A stretch of 64,000 bases of DNA from Methylobacterium sp. E-065 (GTDB taxonomy: Bacteria; Pseudomonadota; Alphaproteobacteria; Rhizobiales; Beijerinckiaceae), in assembly GCF_022829605.1 (NCBI RefSeq), contig NZ_JAKSYD010000067.1, positions 1 to 64,000 on the forward strand. The letters run 5' to 3'. Positions 24,475 to 33,018 of this stretch are shown here, piece by piece; position 1 is the stretch's first letter; each line of letters begins with the position of its first letter. The position numbers and the translations under genes are program-made. Under the pieces are notes generated by a model, which did no database searches, had not been told where the DNA came from, and saw only the letters and a program-made list of their open reading frames with translations.

Positions 24475-25841
24475 GCGAAGGCCTCGAACACCCGGGCGGC
24501 CTTGGCCAGGGTCTCGTCGTATTCCGGGCCCGGCTCCGACAGCAGGGTCACCCCGCCCCCCGCCTGCAGCACCGCCTGGTGCGCGTCCATGAACACGGTG
24601 CGGATCGCGATCGATGTGTCCATCGTCCCGTCGAAGCCGATCCGGCCGATGGCGCCGCAATAGAGTTCCCGCGCGTCGCCCTCGATCTCCGTGATGATGT
24701 CCATGGCGCGGATTTTTGGGGCGCCCGTGATCGAGCCGCCCGGAAAGGTCCCCTCCAGGAGGTCGAGGGCGTCGAGCCCGTCGCGGAGTTGTCCGGTCAC
24801 CACCGACACCAGATGGTGGACGTTGGCGTAGGTCTCCAGGCCGCACAGGGTGGGCACGGCGACGCTGCCCGGCTTGCACACCCGCGACAGGTCGTTGCGC
24901 AGCAGGTCGACGATCATGACGTTCTCGGCCCGCTCCTTGACGTTGGCCAGAAGGGCTTCGGCTACGGCCCGGTCGGCCTCCGGATCGTCGAGCCGGCGGG
25001 CGGTGCCCTTGATCGGCCGCGTCTCCACGTGCCGGCCGTCGAGCCGGATGAAGCGCTCGGGCGAGGACGAGGCGATGCTCAGCCCCTCCAGCTCCAGATA
25101 GGCCCCGAAGGTCGCCGGGTTGGTGGCGCGCAGGCGCCGGTAGAGGGCGAACGGGTCGAAATCCGCCGGTAGATCGGCGCTGAAACGCTGGGCGATGTTG
25201 GCTTGGTAGATGTCGCCCGCCCGAATATAGAGGCGGACCTTTTCGACAGCATCTTCATAACTTTGCCGGTCGAAGTTCGAGCGCCACGTGAGGCCTTTCC
25301 CGGATTGGCCCGGTGCCTCTGGCGGTTCGGTGCCGAGCCGGTCGGCGAAGGCGGCGAGCCGTGCCGCGGCGCGGGCCTGACGGGCGGCCGGTTCCGTCTC
25401 CGGAAAGCCGGTGGCGACGAGTCGGGCCGTGCCGGCGGCGTGGTCGATCACCAGGGCCGTGTCGTAGAGGTTCAGGGCGATGTCGTCGGTGAGCCCCGCC
25501 CGCCGGGCCGGCGGCGCAACCCGCTCCAACGCCGCGCCGAGGTCGTAGGCGAGGTAGCCGATCGCCCCGCCCGGGAAGGGATTTTCAGGGCTGGGCTCGA
25601 TCCGGTAGGGGGCGAGGCAGGCGCGCAGGGCCGCGAAGGGGCCGCCCGGCACCGGTTCGCCATTCAGGGTCGCGACGCCGTCGCGGAAGCGGAAGCGCGC
25701 GAACGGGTCGGCGGCCACGATCGAATGGCGCCCGAGCGGGTCGTGCCGCATCGCGCTGTCGAGGAAGGTGAGACCCGGCAGGGACCGCAACCGGGCGGCG
25801 GCCGCGACGGGATCGATGAAGGGGATCTCTCGGGTCCACAT
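24471..25841 (-). CDS. pabB: aminodeoxychorismate synthase component I
   Basis: A 456-residue chorismate-utilising enzyme that aminates chorismate to 4-amino-4-deoxychorismate with ammonia from PabA. The hallmark PIKGTARR carries the lysine that distinguishes PabB from TrpE (PIAGT). Other conserved pieces are the YQANIAQRFSADL helix, SSSPERFIRL, the metal-binding MIVDLLRNDLSRVC, and GTFPGGSITGAPK with the FPGGS motif. The ATG at 25841 gives normal PabB length; an upstream ATG at 25985 would add an Arg/Pro/Cys-rich stretch with no similarity. It is the first gene of the pabB-pabA-pabC-doxX operon and diverges from rimO. Confidence 0.93.
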   Translation of the reverse strand: MWTREIPFIDPVAAAARLRSLPGLTFLDSAMRHDPLGRHSIVAADPFARFRFRDGVATLNGEPVPGGPFAALRACLAPYRIEPSPENPFPGGAIGYLAYDLGAALERVAPPARRAGLTDDIALNLYDTALVIDHAAGTARLVATGFPETEPAARQARAAARLAAFADRLGTEPPEAPGQSGKGLTWRSNFDRQSYEDAVEKVRLYIRAGDIYQANIAQRFSADLPADFDPFALYRRLRATNPATFGAYLELEGLSIASSSPERFIRLDGRHVETRPIKGTARRLDDPEADRAVAEALLANVKERAENVMIVDLLRNDLSRVCKPGSVAVPTLCGLETYANVHHLVSVVTGQLRDGLDALDLLEGTFPGGSITGAPKIRAMDIITEIEGDARELYCGAIGRIGFDGTMDTSIAIRTVFMDAHQAVLQAGGGVTLLSEPGPEYDETLAKAARVFEAFA

Positions 25842-26214
25842 GACCGGGTTCGGGGCCGCTATCTCTGGCTGTGCGTTACCCGTTGCCGTCGCACAGGCGA
25901 TGCCGCGGGGGAAGCGGCAGTTCCACGCAGGCACCGCCGCGCGGTGCGGGCGGGATGTGTCCAGGGTGCAGGACGACGGCCCCAAACCCTTATGCGCGGT
26001 CTCAGGATCCGCCGGTAAGGATATGATAGTAAACAGAAGTCCGTTGTGATCCGGTAGCCTCGTGCCTGGAGCCGGACACCCCTGCGGCGGCCGGCCTCGC
26101 GCGGGCGGTTGAGAACCGCTATAAGATCATGATCCCGAATTCTCGTCCTCGCGCTCCGTATGGCTGTCTCATCGGCCACACGCGCGGGCGGCGTCCGATC
26201 TGTCGAATGCGCCC
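25842..26214. other. divergent promoter region between pabB and rimO
   Basis: About 370 bases. A less GC-rich stretch at 26010-26050 and another at 26110-26150 (TATAAGATCATGATC) are candidate promoter positions for pabB and rimO. No palindromic operator, riboswitch or small gene could be supported. Confidence 0.4.
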
Positions 26215-27576
26215 ATGACCGCCACGCCAGCCCCCACGCCCGCTCCGAAGGCTTCGGATCTCAAGGCTTCGGCCCCAAAGATCTCGTTCGTCTCTCTGGG
26301 CTGCCCGAAGGCGCTGGTCGATTCCGAGCGGATCCTCACCCACCTGCGCGCGGAGGGCTACGAGCTGGCCCGCCGGCACGACGGCGCCGACGTGGTGATC
26401 GTCAACACCTGCGGCTTCCTCGATTCCGCCAAGGCGGAGTCGCTCTCGGCGATCGGCGAGGCCATGGCGGAGAACGGCCGGGTGATCGTCACGGGCTGCA
26501 TGGGCGCGCAGCCCGAGGAGATCCGCGCGAAATACCCGGACCTCCTGGCGGTGACCGGGCCCCAGGCCTACGAGTCGGTGGTGGCAGCGGTCCACGAGGC
26601 GGTGCCGCCGGCCCACGACCCGTTCCTCGATCTCGTGCCGCCGCAGGGGATCAAGCTCACCCCACGCCACTACGCCTACCTGAAGATCTCGGAGGGGTGC
26701 AGCAACCGCTGCAGCTTCTGCATCATCCCCTCTCTACGCGGAAACCTCGTCAGCCGCCCCGCCGCCGACGTGCTGCGCGAGGCGGAAAAGCTGGTCAAAG
26801 CCGGCGTGAAGGAACTGCTGGTCGTCAGCCAGGACACCAGCGCCTACGGCGTCGATATCCGCTACAGTGAGAGCCCGTGGCAGGACCGTCAGGTCCGCGC
26901 GAAGTTCTACGACCTCACCAAGGAACTCGGCGAGCTCGGCGCCTGGGTGCGGCTCCACTACGTCTACCCCTACCCGCACGTGGACGAGGTCATCCCGCTG
27001 ATGGCCGAAGGCAAGGTGCTCCCCTACCTCGACATGCCGCTCCAGCATGCGAGCCCCTCCGTGCTCAAGCGCATGCGCCGCCCCGGCAATCAGGAGCGCC
27101 AGCTCGACCGGATCCGCAGCTGGCGGCAGATCTGCCCGGATCTGGCGATCCGCTCGACCTTCATCGTCGGCTTCCCGGGCGAGACCGAGGCCGAGTTCGA
27201 GGAGCTTCTGGGCTGGTTGCAGGAGGCCAAGCTCGATCGGGTCGGCTGCTTCGAATACGAGCCGGTGGCCGGCGCCACCGCCAACGCTCTGGGCGATCTC
27301 GTGCCGCCGGCGGTGAAGGCCGAGCGCAAGCGCCGGTTCATGGAGACCCAGAACGGCATCGCGCTCCGGCTCCAGCGGGCCAAGGTCGGCAAGCGGATGC
27401 CGATCATCGTCGACGCCGTCGAGGGCGGGGTCGCCCGGGGCCGGTCCAAGGCCGACGCGCCGGAGATCGACGGCACCGTCCACGCCGCCTTCCGGCGGCC
27501 GGTGCGGGTCGGCGACATCATCACCGTGAAGATCGAGCGGGCCGAGGCCTACGACCTGTACGGCAGCGTGGCCTGA
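26215..27576 (+). CDS. rimO: ribosomal protein S12 methylthiotransferase
   Basis: A 453-residue radical-SAM enzyme that adds a methylthio group to the conserved aspartate of ribosomal protein S12. The N-terminal UPF0004 domain supplies three cysteines ([24 protein letters not shown]) for one 4Fe-4S cluster. The radical-SAM motif CSNRCSFC (CxxxCxxC) binds the second. The YDLYGSV-type C-terminal TRAM domain follows. The short Ala/Pro/Lys-rich N-terminal extension (about 22 residues) is not conserved. [12 protein letters not shown] distinguishes RimO from MiaB. It is a single-gene unit; a family B repeat lies downstream. Confidence 0.95.
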   Translation: MTATPAPTPAPKASDLKASAPKISFVSLGCPKALVDSERILTHLRAEGYELARRHDGADVVIVNTCGFLDSAKAESLSAIGEAMAENGRVIVTGCMGAQPEEIRAKYPDLLAVTGPQAYESVVAAVHEAVPPAHDPFLDLVPPQGIKLTPRHYAYLKISEGCSNRCSFCIIPSLRGNLVSRPAADVLREAEKLVKAGVKELLVVSQDTSAYGVDIRYSESPWQDRQVRAKFYDLTKELGELGAWVRLHYVYPYPHVDEVIPLMAEGKVLPYLDMPLQHASPSVLKRMRRPGNQERQLDRIRSWRQICPDLAIRSTFIVGFPGETEAEFEELLGWLQEAKLDRVGCFEYEPVAGATANALGDLVPPAVKAERKRRFMETQNGIALRLQRAKVGKRMPIIVDAVEGGVARGRSKADAPEIDGTVHAAFRRPVRVGDIITVKIERAEAYDLYGSVA

Positions 27577-27617
27577 GGCAGTCACCCGCCACGGGCGGTT
27601 GAACAGAACCTCCAACC

Positions 27618-27745
27618 CACCCCCTCATCCGGCGGTGCCGGAGCGCAGGGGAGGCCTCGAAAGAGCCCTCCAGGGATCGCGCGGCTGGCTGGAGCCCTCC
27701 TTTGAGGCTCGCTGCGCTCGCACCTCAGGATGAGGGGGATTGGGT
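27618..27745. repeat. family B repeat (CCTCATCC...GGATGAGG palindrome)
   Basis: The ends CCCCCTCATCC and GGATGAGGGGG are inverted repeats, and the inner segments GAGGCCTCGAAAGAGCCCTCC and GGAGCCCTCCTTTGAGGCTC also pair. The element therefore folds into one long hairpin of about 120 bases. The second copy is at 47118-47233. Sequences of this style are widely scattered in Hyphomicrobiales genomes (general knowledge). Here it fills the gap between the convergent rimO and batD genes. Confidence 0.75.
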
Positions 27746-27870
27746 GGGATCGCTCATGACCCAGCCACGGGATGCTGTCGTGTACCGTGGCCAAGACCCC
27801 GGCGGCTCTAAGCCTTTGGTGTGACGCGCTCTCGTGCGCCGAACCGGCGTCCACTTCGGCGGAGAGCGCT

Positions 27871-29337
27871 CTAGCGGGCCGGTCCGTCGAGGGGCGCCAG
27901 CCGGTCCGGCCCCGGTGCGGCGGCCACCGGTTGGGCGCGTGACAGGCTGCGCGCCAGGGCCGGTAGATCCGGTCCGGCCGCGCCCGCGGCGCCGAACACC
28001 GACCGGTCGAGGGCCGCGAAGGCGGCGGCGAGGTCGGGCTGCGCCCGCCAGATCCGGGCCAGCTCCGGCGCCTCGCGCATCGCCGCATCGAGGGCGGCGC
28101 GGAACCCGGCCGGATCGTCGGCGCGGGCTGCCGCCCGCAGGCGCCGCCGGATCGGCCCGGACAGGCGCAGGGTCGGCCGGCCCAGGCCGAAGCCGATCAG
28201 CGCCAGCCCGAGCCCGAAGGCGGCGAGCGCCGCCGCGGCGACCGCGAGGGGCGCGGGGACCGGCGGGGGCGCCCGGTCGGTCTCGCGGTCGGGCAATCCG
28301 CCGCCGATCTGCCGGGCCGGGATCTCGGTCTCGCGCATCGTGCGGGTGTTGGTGTCGAACCAGGGGATCGCGATCGCGTCGAGGGGGATGATTTCCGGCA
28401 CGCCGGGCTTCACGTCCCACTGGTAGGTGGCCCGGGCCACGGGGCCCGAGGGGGTCAGCAGGGTCTCGCGGGTGACGGGGCCCGCGAAGGTGATGATACC
28501 GCGGGTGCGCATCACCGGCCGGGGCGGCAGGCCCTCGGCCACCATGCCCTGGACCTCCAGGGTGACGATCCGACGGGCGGTCTCGCCGACCTTGATGGTC
28601 TCGGGATCGGGGCTCCACGAATCGGTGACCGCCACGTCCCGGGCGGGCAGCCACCAGGGCTCCTTGGCGTCCGGGCCGCCCGTGGCGGCGGTCCAGGGCG
28701 CCACCGGGAAGGGGATCGGCTGCGAGTGGACCTCGACCACCCGGCGCTCGCCGACATCGTTGACGGTGAGCTTGTGGGTGAACGACTCGATCGTGAACTG
28801 GCCCGCATGATGGGGAAAGATCGCCACGGTGCGGTCGAACGCGATGGCGCTCTGGCCGTCCGGGAGCTTGGCCTTGCTCCAATGATCGCGGCCGAGCTGC
28901 GTCCAGGAGAAGTTGGCGAGCGAGGGCTGAACCACCTCCTCCAGCAGGATCGGCTGCTTGTAGACCCCGTGGATCTTCAACAGCACCATCTCGCGGGGGA
29001 AGGGGGCGCTGTTGCCGTTGCGCTCGGCGGTGACCGTGAGGGTGAGGTCGCCGGGCTCGATCTCGGCCTGGGCGGCGAGGGGGGTGAGGGCGAGGAACAA
29101 ACCCGTCAGCAGAATGCGGCTCCTCCCTCCCCCCCCTGCGGGGGAGGGTGGCCCCCGAAGGCGGTCGGGTCGGGACGAAGTCCCGCAAGGGGGGAGCGCC
29201 GGTGCCGGAGAGGTCGCGACGGGCGTGAAATCCTGCAGCGTCGCGCTGCCCCTCTCCCCCCCTGCTGCGCAGGGTACCCTCCCCCACAGAGGGGGGAGGG
29301 AGGGCACGCGGTTCGGAAACGCCAAAAAACTCACCAC
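27871..29337 (-). CDS. BatD-like membrane protein, leader encoded by a repeat
   Basis: The last gene of the MoxR-VWA operon, 488 codons as drawn. The recognisable protein begins with a signal peptide (ILLTGLFLALTPLAAQAE, about residues 75-92). Beta-rich periplasmic domains follow, typical of BatD/oxygen-tolerance-like proteins (a FPREMVLLKIHGVYKQPILL piece and repeated strands). There is a TM helix near residue 365 and a cytoplasmic helical tail. No ATG, GTG or TTG occurs between the family C repeat and the signal peptide. The usable starts (GTG 29337, 29334 or 29307) all lie before the repeat, so about 70 residues of leader appear to be repeat-encoded. The GTG at 29337 overlaps the upstream TPR gene stop. 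Confidence 0.75.
   Translation of the reverse strand: MVSFLAFPNRVPSLPPLWGRVPCAAGGERGSATLQDFTPVATSPAPALPPCGTSSRPDRLRGPPSPAGGGGRSRILLTGLFLALTPLAAQAEIEPGDLTLTVTAERNGNSAPFPREMVLLKIHGVYKQPILLEEVVQPSLANFSWTQLGRDHWSKAKLPDGQSAIAFDRTVAIFPHHAGQFTIESFTHKLTVNDVGERRVVEVHSQPIPFPVAPWTAATGGPDAKEPWWLPARDVAVTDSWSPDPETIKVGETARRIVTLEVQGMVAEGLPPRPVMRTRGIITFAGPVTRETLLTPSGPVARATYQWDVKPGVPEIIPLDAIAIPWFDTNTRTMRETEIPARQIGGGLPDRETDRAPPPVPAPLAVAAAALAAFGLGLALIGFGLGRPTLRLSGPIRRRLRAAARADDPAGFRAALDAAMREAPELARIWRAQPDLAAAFAALDRSVFGAAGAAGPDLPALARSLSRAQPVAAAPGPDRLAPLDGPAR
29122..29304. repeat. family C composite repeat inside the batD leader
   Basis: The ends are a CCTCCCCCCCCTGCGGGGGAGG hairpin (written here as two halves, CCTCCCCCCCC and TGCGGGGGAGG) at 29125-29148 and a CCTCCCCCACAGAGGGGGGA hairpin at 29278-29297. 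Between them are the pieces GTCCCGCAAGGGGGGAGCGC, GCCGGAGAGGTCGCGACGGG and CTGCTGCGCAGGGTACCCTC. The same inner pieces recur at 33915-34029. The whole element is read in frame in the batD leader. Confidence 0.75.
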
Positions 29338-30251
29338 GGGTTGCTCCCGGCGGGGATCGCGGTGCCGGCCTCGACCCGGCGGGTCTGCTCGGCGCGCAGG
29401 CGCAGCTTGAGATAGCGGCCCGGATCGTCCGGCAGGGTCTGGAGCCAGAGCCGGTCCGGGCGGATCTCGTGGGCCTCGAAGCTCTTGGTCACCCGGCGAA
29501 CCTCGCGCTCGGGCGCCTCGGCCACCATGGCGGAACCGCCGCCGGTCCGGCCGCGGCCGGCCGCGTCGCCGGCCGACCCCCGAGCCTGGCCCTTTCCGGC
29601 GTCGATCGATTGCTGCTCGGCCTTGCCGCGGCGGGCGACCTTGCTGTTGCCGGGCAGCGACGCGCTGGCGTTCGACTCCTTGTTGCCGGCCAGACCCTCG
29701 CCGCTGGAGGCGGCGTTGATGTCGTTGTTCTGGTCCTGGTTGGCGGTGTTGTTGTAGCGGGCGCCGTACTGGGCCGTGCCGTTGGCGATGCCGCCGCCGG
29801 GGCCACGGTCGATCACCTCGGCGCGCATCCGGGCGATCAGCGAGCGGTTGGCCTGGGCGTCGGCGTCCCTGGGGTTGAAGCGTAGGGCCTCGTCGTAGGC
29901 GGCGAGTGCCCCGTCGAGATCGCCGGCCCGCGCCAGCGCGTTGCCGAGATTGTAGCTCGCCCGGCGTCCCCCGGAGCGGAACAGCGCGATCGCCGCGTCG
30001 TAGCGGCCGGCCTCGTAGAGCGCGGCGGCCCGCCAGGCCGGATCAGCGAACACCTCTGCGGCAAGCCCCGGTAGGCCGATCCCCATCAACAGGCGCCCGA
30101 ACCCGGTGCGGGGCTGCGAGACCGCGAGCAGTGCAAGCAGGCCGAGGCCGGCGAGCGCCAGGCCAGCGATCCGGGCCAGCCGCCGCCAGCGCGGCGGGAG
30201 GCCGGCGCGGAGTGGAGCGGAAAAGCCCGTCTCGGGCAGGGTCAGCCGCAT
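29331..30251 (-). CDS. TPR-containing membrane protein (BatC/MxaK-like)
   Basis: A 306-residue protein. A basic N-terminus is followed by a transmembrane helix (LAGLGLLALLAV region, residues 25-45). A TPR region (about 75-150) includes AALYEAGRYDAAIALFRSGG, YNLGNALARAGDLDGALAAY and DEALRFNPRDADAQANRSL. The C-terminal half is Asn/Gly/Ser-rich low complexity, then a conserved-looking basic end (RVTKSFEAHEIRPDRLWLQ). In bat/mxa operons a TPR protein of this layout sits between the VWA genes and batD. The ATG at 30251 has GAGG at good spacing; a GTG at 30272 would overlap the upstream gene stop. It acts at the membrane; partner proteins are presumed to be the neighbouring VWA proteins. Confidence 0.75.
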   Translation of the reverse strand: MRLTLPETGFSAPLRAGLPPRWRRLARIAGLALAGLGLLALLAVSQPRTGFGRLLMGIGLPGLAAEVFADPAWRAAALYEAGRYDAAIALFRSGGRRASYNLGNALARAGDLDGALAAYDEALRFNPRDADAQANRSLIARMRAEVIDRGPGGGIANGTAQYGARYNNTANQDQNNDINAASSGEGLAGNKESNASASLPGNSKVARRGKAEQQSIDAGKGQARGSAGDAAGRGRTGGGSAMVAEAPEREVRRVTKSFEAHEIRPDRLWLQTLPDDPGRYLKLRLRAEQTRRVEAGTAIPAGSNPW

Positions 30252-30264
30252 CACGCGCGCCTCA

Positions 30265-31194
30265 TCAAGCACTCCTGCGGAACAGCATCAGGGCCGGCAG
30301 GGCCGCGATCAGCAGCAGCCAGCGCCCGAGATCCGCGTAGGCCAGCACGCCGTAGCCGCCCGCCGCGAGGTGCTGGGCGAGGCCAGCCCCGACCGCGTCC
30401 AGCACCGGGCCGGGGGCCGCGATGTCGGCGGTCGTGCCACCGCCGGCCCGGGCGAGGGCGTCGAGGGCGGCCCGGTCGGGCTTGGGCGCGTTCGACGGCA
30501 GCGGCTTGTCGGCGGGGACGAACAGGGCCTGGAGCCGCCAGCCCTGCCCGGCGATCGCGCGCGCCTCGCGGGTGGCGGCCTCGCCGATGCCGTCGCCGTC
30601 GCTGATCAGCACCACGTCGGCCGACACCACGTTGGCCTCCGCGAGGGTGCGGCGGGCCAGCGCCAACCCGCGCTCGGGATGGGAGCCGCGGTCGGGCACC
30701 GTGTCGGCGTCCAGCGCGAACAGGGTGGTGCCGAAGCTGTCGCGGTCGGTGGTCGGGGAGGCGGCGAGGTAGGCGTCGCCCGCGTAGACCACGAGGGAGA
30801 CCGCTCGGGTCCCGGCGGCCTCGGCGACCGCGGCGGCGGCCTGCCGGACCCCCTGGAGATTGCCGCCCTCGGTGACCGAGCGCGACAGGTCGACGACGAT
30901 CACGGTCTCGTCGAGGTTGCGGAAGGTGCGTGCGTCGGCGCGCTCCACCGCGGGTCCGGTCAGCGCCAGGGCGATCAGCCCGGCCGCAAGGGCGGCGGCG
31001 AGGTTGGCCTGCCGCCGTCCGCCGAGCACCGCGCCGGTGCGGGCGAGATGGGCCATCAGCGCCGGATCCACCGCCCGGGCCCAGTCGCCGAGCGGTGCCG
31101 AGCGCGACGCGGCCCGCAGGGCCAGCAGAACGACGACCGGGATCGCCAGGAACCACCAGGGGCGCAGGAGCGCGAATGCGTCGAGGGCGCTCAT
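30265..31194 (-). CDS. VWA domain membrane protein (BatB/MxaL-like)
   Basis: A 309-residue protein with helices near residues 10-27 and 64-80, a von Willebrand factor A domain (about 96-270), and a C-terminal helix (WLLLIAALPALMLF). The MIDAS metal site is intact as DLSRS (D102, S104, S106), with a threonine/aspartate-containing ISDGDGIGEA segment later. VWA proteins in this operon type probably form a periplasmic metal-dependent adaptor complex worked on by the MoxR ATPase. The ATG at 31194 begins just before the first helix; a longer in-frame ATG at 31386 would read through a structured repeat and is rejected. It overlaps the region of the TPR gene start. Confidence 0.82.
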   Translation of the reverse strand: MSALDAFALLRPWWFLAIPVVVLLALRAASRSAPLGDWARAVDPALMAHLARTGAVLGGRRQANLAAALAAGLIALALTGPAVERADARTFRNLDETVIVVDLSRSVTEGGNLQGVRQAAAAVAEAAGTRAVSLVVYAGDAYLAASPTTDRDSFGTTLFALDADTVPDRGSHPERGLALARRTLAEANVVSADVVLISDGDGIGEAATREARAIAGQGWRLQALFVPADKPLPSNAPKPDRAALDALARAGGGTTADIAAPGPVLDAVGAGLAQHLAAGGYGVLAYADLGRWLLLIAALPALMLFRRSA

Positions 31195-31242
31195 CGCGGC
31201 GACCCGGAGATGGCGCAGCCTTCCTGACGATCGAAGCCGAGC

Positions 31243-31401
31243 CCTTTCCCGGACAGGTGGAGCGCCAGCGGAACCTGATCCGGGACCCAGCACAGGACGC
31301 GCCGCGATCGCGGCGCGGGTTGATCGAGACGGGCGCTTCGCAATGTCCCATGCTGGGTCCCGGGTCGCATTCCGCTGACGCTGCATGCGCCCGGGAAAGG
31401 G
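31243..31401. repeat. long inverted repeat between the two VWA genes
   Basis: Arm one (31243-31296) contains CCTTTCCCGG, AGCGCCAGCGGAA and CCGGGACCCAGCA. Arm two (31344-31401) read on the other strand gives CCTTTCCCGG, AGCGTCAGCGGAA and CCGGGACCCAGCA, so the arms match along about 55 bases. The centre holds a perfect 20-base palindrome at 31298-31317 (CGCGCCGCGATCGCGGCGCG). The whole can fold into one stem of about 160 bases. No coding sequence fits here. Confidence 0.75.
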
Positions 31402-31486
31402 ACCGCGCGGGAACGAACGCGCGATATCGCATCGGATTCGTGCCGGACACCTGGAGAAAACTGCGTCAAAGCCCTTCCCTGTCCCA

Positions 31487-32521
31487 TCACGCCCCCCTCC
31501 GGCTGGCGAGCAACAGGGCCGCGCTCAGGAGCGCCAAGGCCGCCGGCCACGGCCAGAGGTCCCGGCGCAGCGGCAGGGGCGGTGCCAGGGCGCGGCCCCC
31601 CTCCAGCCGGTCGATGGCGTCGGCGACGCGGACGAGATCGTCGGTGGTGCGCACCCGGAACGCCTCGCCGCCGCTGGCCTGCGCCATGTCGCGCAGGGTC
31701 TCGGTGTCGACCACATCCTGCTCCCCGTCGGCATCCGCCATGTCCCGGGGACCCAGCGCGATCGTGTAGACCTTGATGCCGAGTTCCTTGGCGAGCTCGG
31801 CCACGTCCTTGGGGGCGGTCTGGCCGGCATTGTTGGCGCCGTCCGAGAGCAGGATCACGGCCTTGGCGGCCTTGCCGCCCGCGGGGACGGAGGGGGCGTC
31901 GTCCCCGGCATCCCGCGGGTCCAGCCGCCGCAGGGCGAGACCGAGGCCGTCGCCGATGCCGGTGGAGCGGCCGCTGATGCCGATCGTCGCCTCGTCCAGC
32001 GCCCGGGCGACCGCCGCAGTGTCGAAGCTCGGCGCGGCGGCCACGTAGGCCTGATCGGCGAAGATCACGAGGCCGATCCGGTCCCCGGCCCGGCGCCGGA
32101 TGAAGTCGGTGCCGACGCGCTTGACCGCGGTGAGCCGGTTCACGGTCTCGCCGTCGAGGGTGAAGTCGCGCCGCTCCATGGAGCCCGAGAGATCCATGGC
32201 GATCATGATCTCGCGGCCCGAGGCCGGAAGCGCGGTCGCCGGCATGACGAGGCGCGGGCCGCTCAGCGCCGCCACCAGGGCGACCCAGAGCGTCCAGGTC
32301 AGCGCGGCCCGGCGCCGGCCGCGGGCGGCAAGGTCGGCGCCGGAGCGACCTTCGCCGACCACCGTGCCGGGGACGCGCAGCGCCCCGCTGCCGCCCTCCG
32401 GCTCGGCCGGGATCAGGCGCGTGGCCAGCAGCGGCAGGGGGAGGGCCAGGAGCGCCCAGGGCGCGGCGAAGTCGAAGGCCGACAGAAGTGCGCTGAGCCA
32501 GGCGGGCAGAACACCATTCAT
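31487..32521 (-). CDS. VWA domain membrane protein (BatA/MxaC-like)
   Basis: A 344-residue protein with N-terminal helices (about 17-35 and 72-88), a VWA domain (about 103-300) and a C-terminal helix (WPAALALLSAALLLA). The MIDAS motif is DLSGS (D110, S112, S114), with the second site in ILLSDGANNAG. The layout is that of BatA and of MxaC from methanol-dehydrogenase maturation clusters. It overlaps the DUF4381 gene by four bases, so the two are coupled. Downstream, a 290-base gap with a long inverted repeat separates it from the second VWA gene. Confidence 0.85.
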   Translation of the reverse strand: MNGVLPAWLSALLSAFDFAAPWALLALPLPLLATRLIPAEPEGGSGALRVPGTVVGEGRSGADLAARGRRRAALTWTLWVALVAALSGPRLVMPATALPASGREIMIAMDLSGSMERRDFTLDGETVNRLTAVKRVGTDFIRRRAGDRIGLVIFADQAYVAAAPSFDTAAVARALDEATIGISGRSTGIGDGLGLALRRLDPRDAGDDAPSVPAGGKAAKAVILLSDGANNAGQTAPKDVAELAKELGIKVYTIALGPRDMADADGEQDVVDTETLRDMAQASGGEAFRVRTTDDLVRVADAIDRLEGGRALAPPLPLRRDLWPWPAALALLSAALLLASRRGA

Positions 32522-32994
32522 GTCCGCAGCCGTCCGATCAGGCGGCCGAGCTCGGCATCCAGGGCGTCGAGATCCGGCGTCTGCCGGCGGTACAGACCAT
32601 CGGCTAGCACCCGCCCGGCGCCCCGCGCGAAGAAATCGGTCCGGAACAGCCCGTCGAGGCGGGCCGCCCAGTCCGCCCCCACGGCCCGGCTCTCAACCTC
32701 GCCGCCGAGCGTCCGGCCGAGGCGGCGCAGCAGACGGGCCTGGGCCAGCAGCCGCGCCTCCGGATCGAGGCTGCGGCTCCGGGTGAGTTCGGTGAGCGCC
32801 GCCCGGCGTACCGTGGCCCGGGACCGGCTGCGCCCATAGCGCACCAGCCCCACCAGCAGGGCGGCGAGGAAGCCCAGGAGCGCCGCCGCGACGATCTCGC
32901 TCTGCACGGCTCCGGCGGCACCGCCCGGCAGATGGAGACCGCGGAGCTGATCGAGGCCGAGCGGGGTCTCTGTGGGGATCGTGGCGGGGTTCAT
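32518..32994 (-). CDS. DUF4381 membrane protein
   Basis: A 158-residue protein: a short Pro/Leu-rich periplasmic N-terminus with the LRGLHLPG pattern, one transmembrane helix (about residues 35-52, AAALLGFLAALLVGLVRYG), and a cytoplasmic helical domain. The layout LxxIHxP-TM-helical tail is that of DUF4381, found between DUF58 and VWA genes in MoxR operons. It starts 24 bases after the DUF58 gene and overlaps the next VWA gene by four bases. Function unknown; presumably a structural subunit of the MoxR-VWA complex. Confidence 0.75.
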   Translation of the reverse strand: MNPATIPTETPLGLDQLRGLHLPGGAAGAVQSEIVAAALLGFLAALLVGLVRYGRSRSRATVRRAALTELTRSRSLDPEARLLAQARLLRRLGRTLGGEVESRAVGADWAARLDGLFRTDFFARGAGRVLADGLYRRQTPDLDALDAELGRLIGRLRT

Positions 32995-33018
32995 CGCGGC
33001 GATCCGCCGGGTCCGGCC

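Noticed and set aside
25842..26214. Riboswitch upstream of pabB or rimO
   Set aside because: No conserved riboswitch core could be recognised; only promoter-like A+T-richer stretches are visible.
27618..27745. CRISPR-like repeats
   Set aside because: The repeats are palindromic pairs at scattered single sites, not regularly spaced direct repeats with unique spacers, and no cas gene is present.
29122..29304. Sequencing error explaining the long batD leader
   Set aside because: Not chosen as the main reading, because the same repeat pieces occur at 33915-34029 and 53887-54063 as well, so the sequence is a real element. A local error in the homopolymer runs still cannot be excluded.
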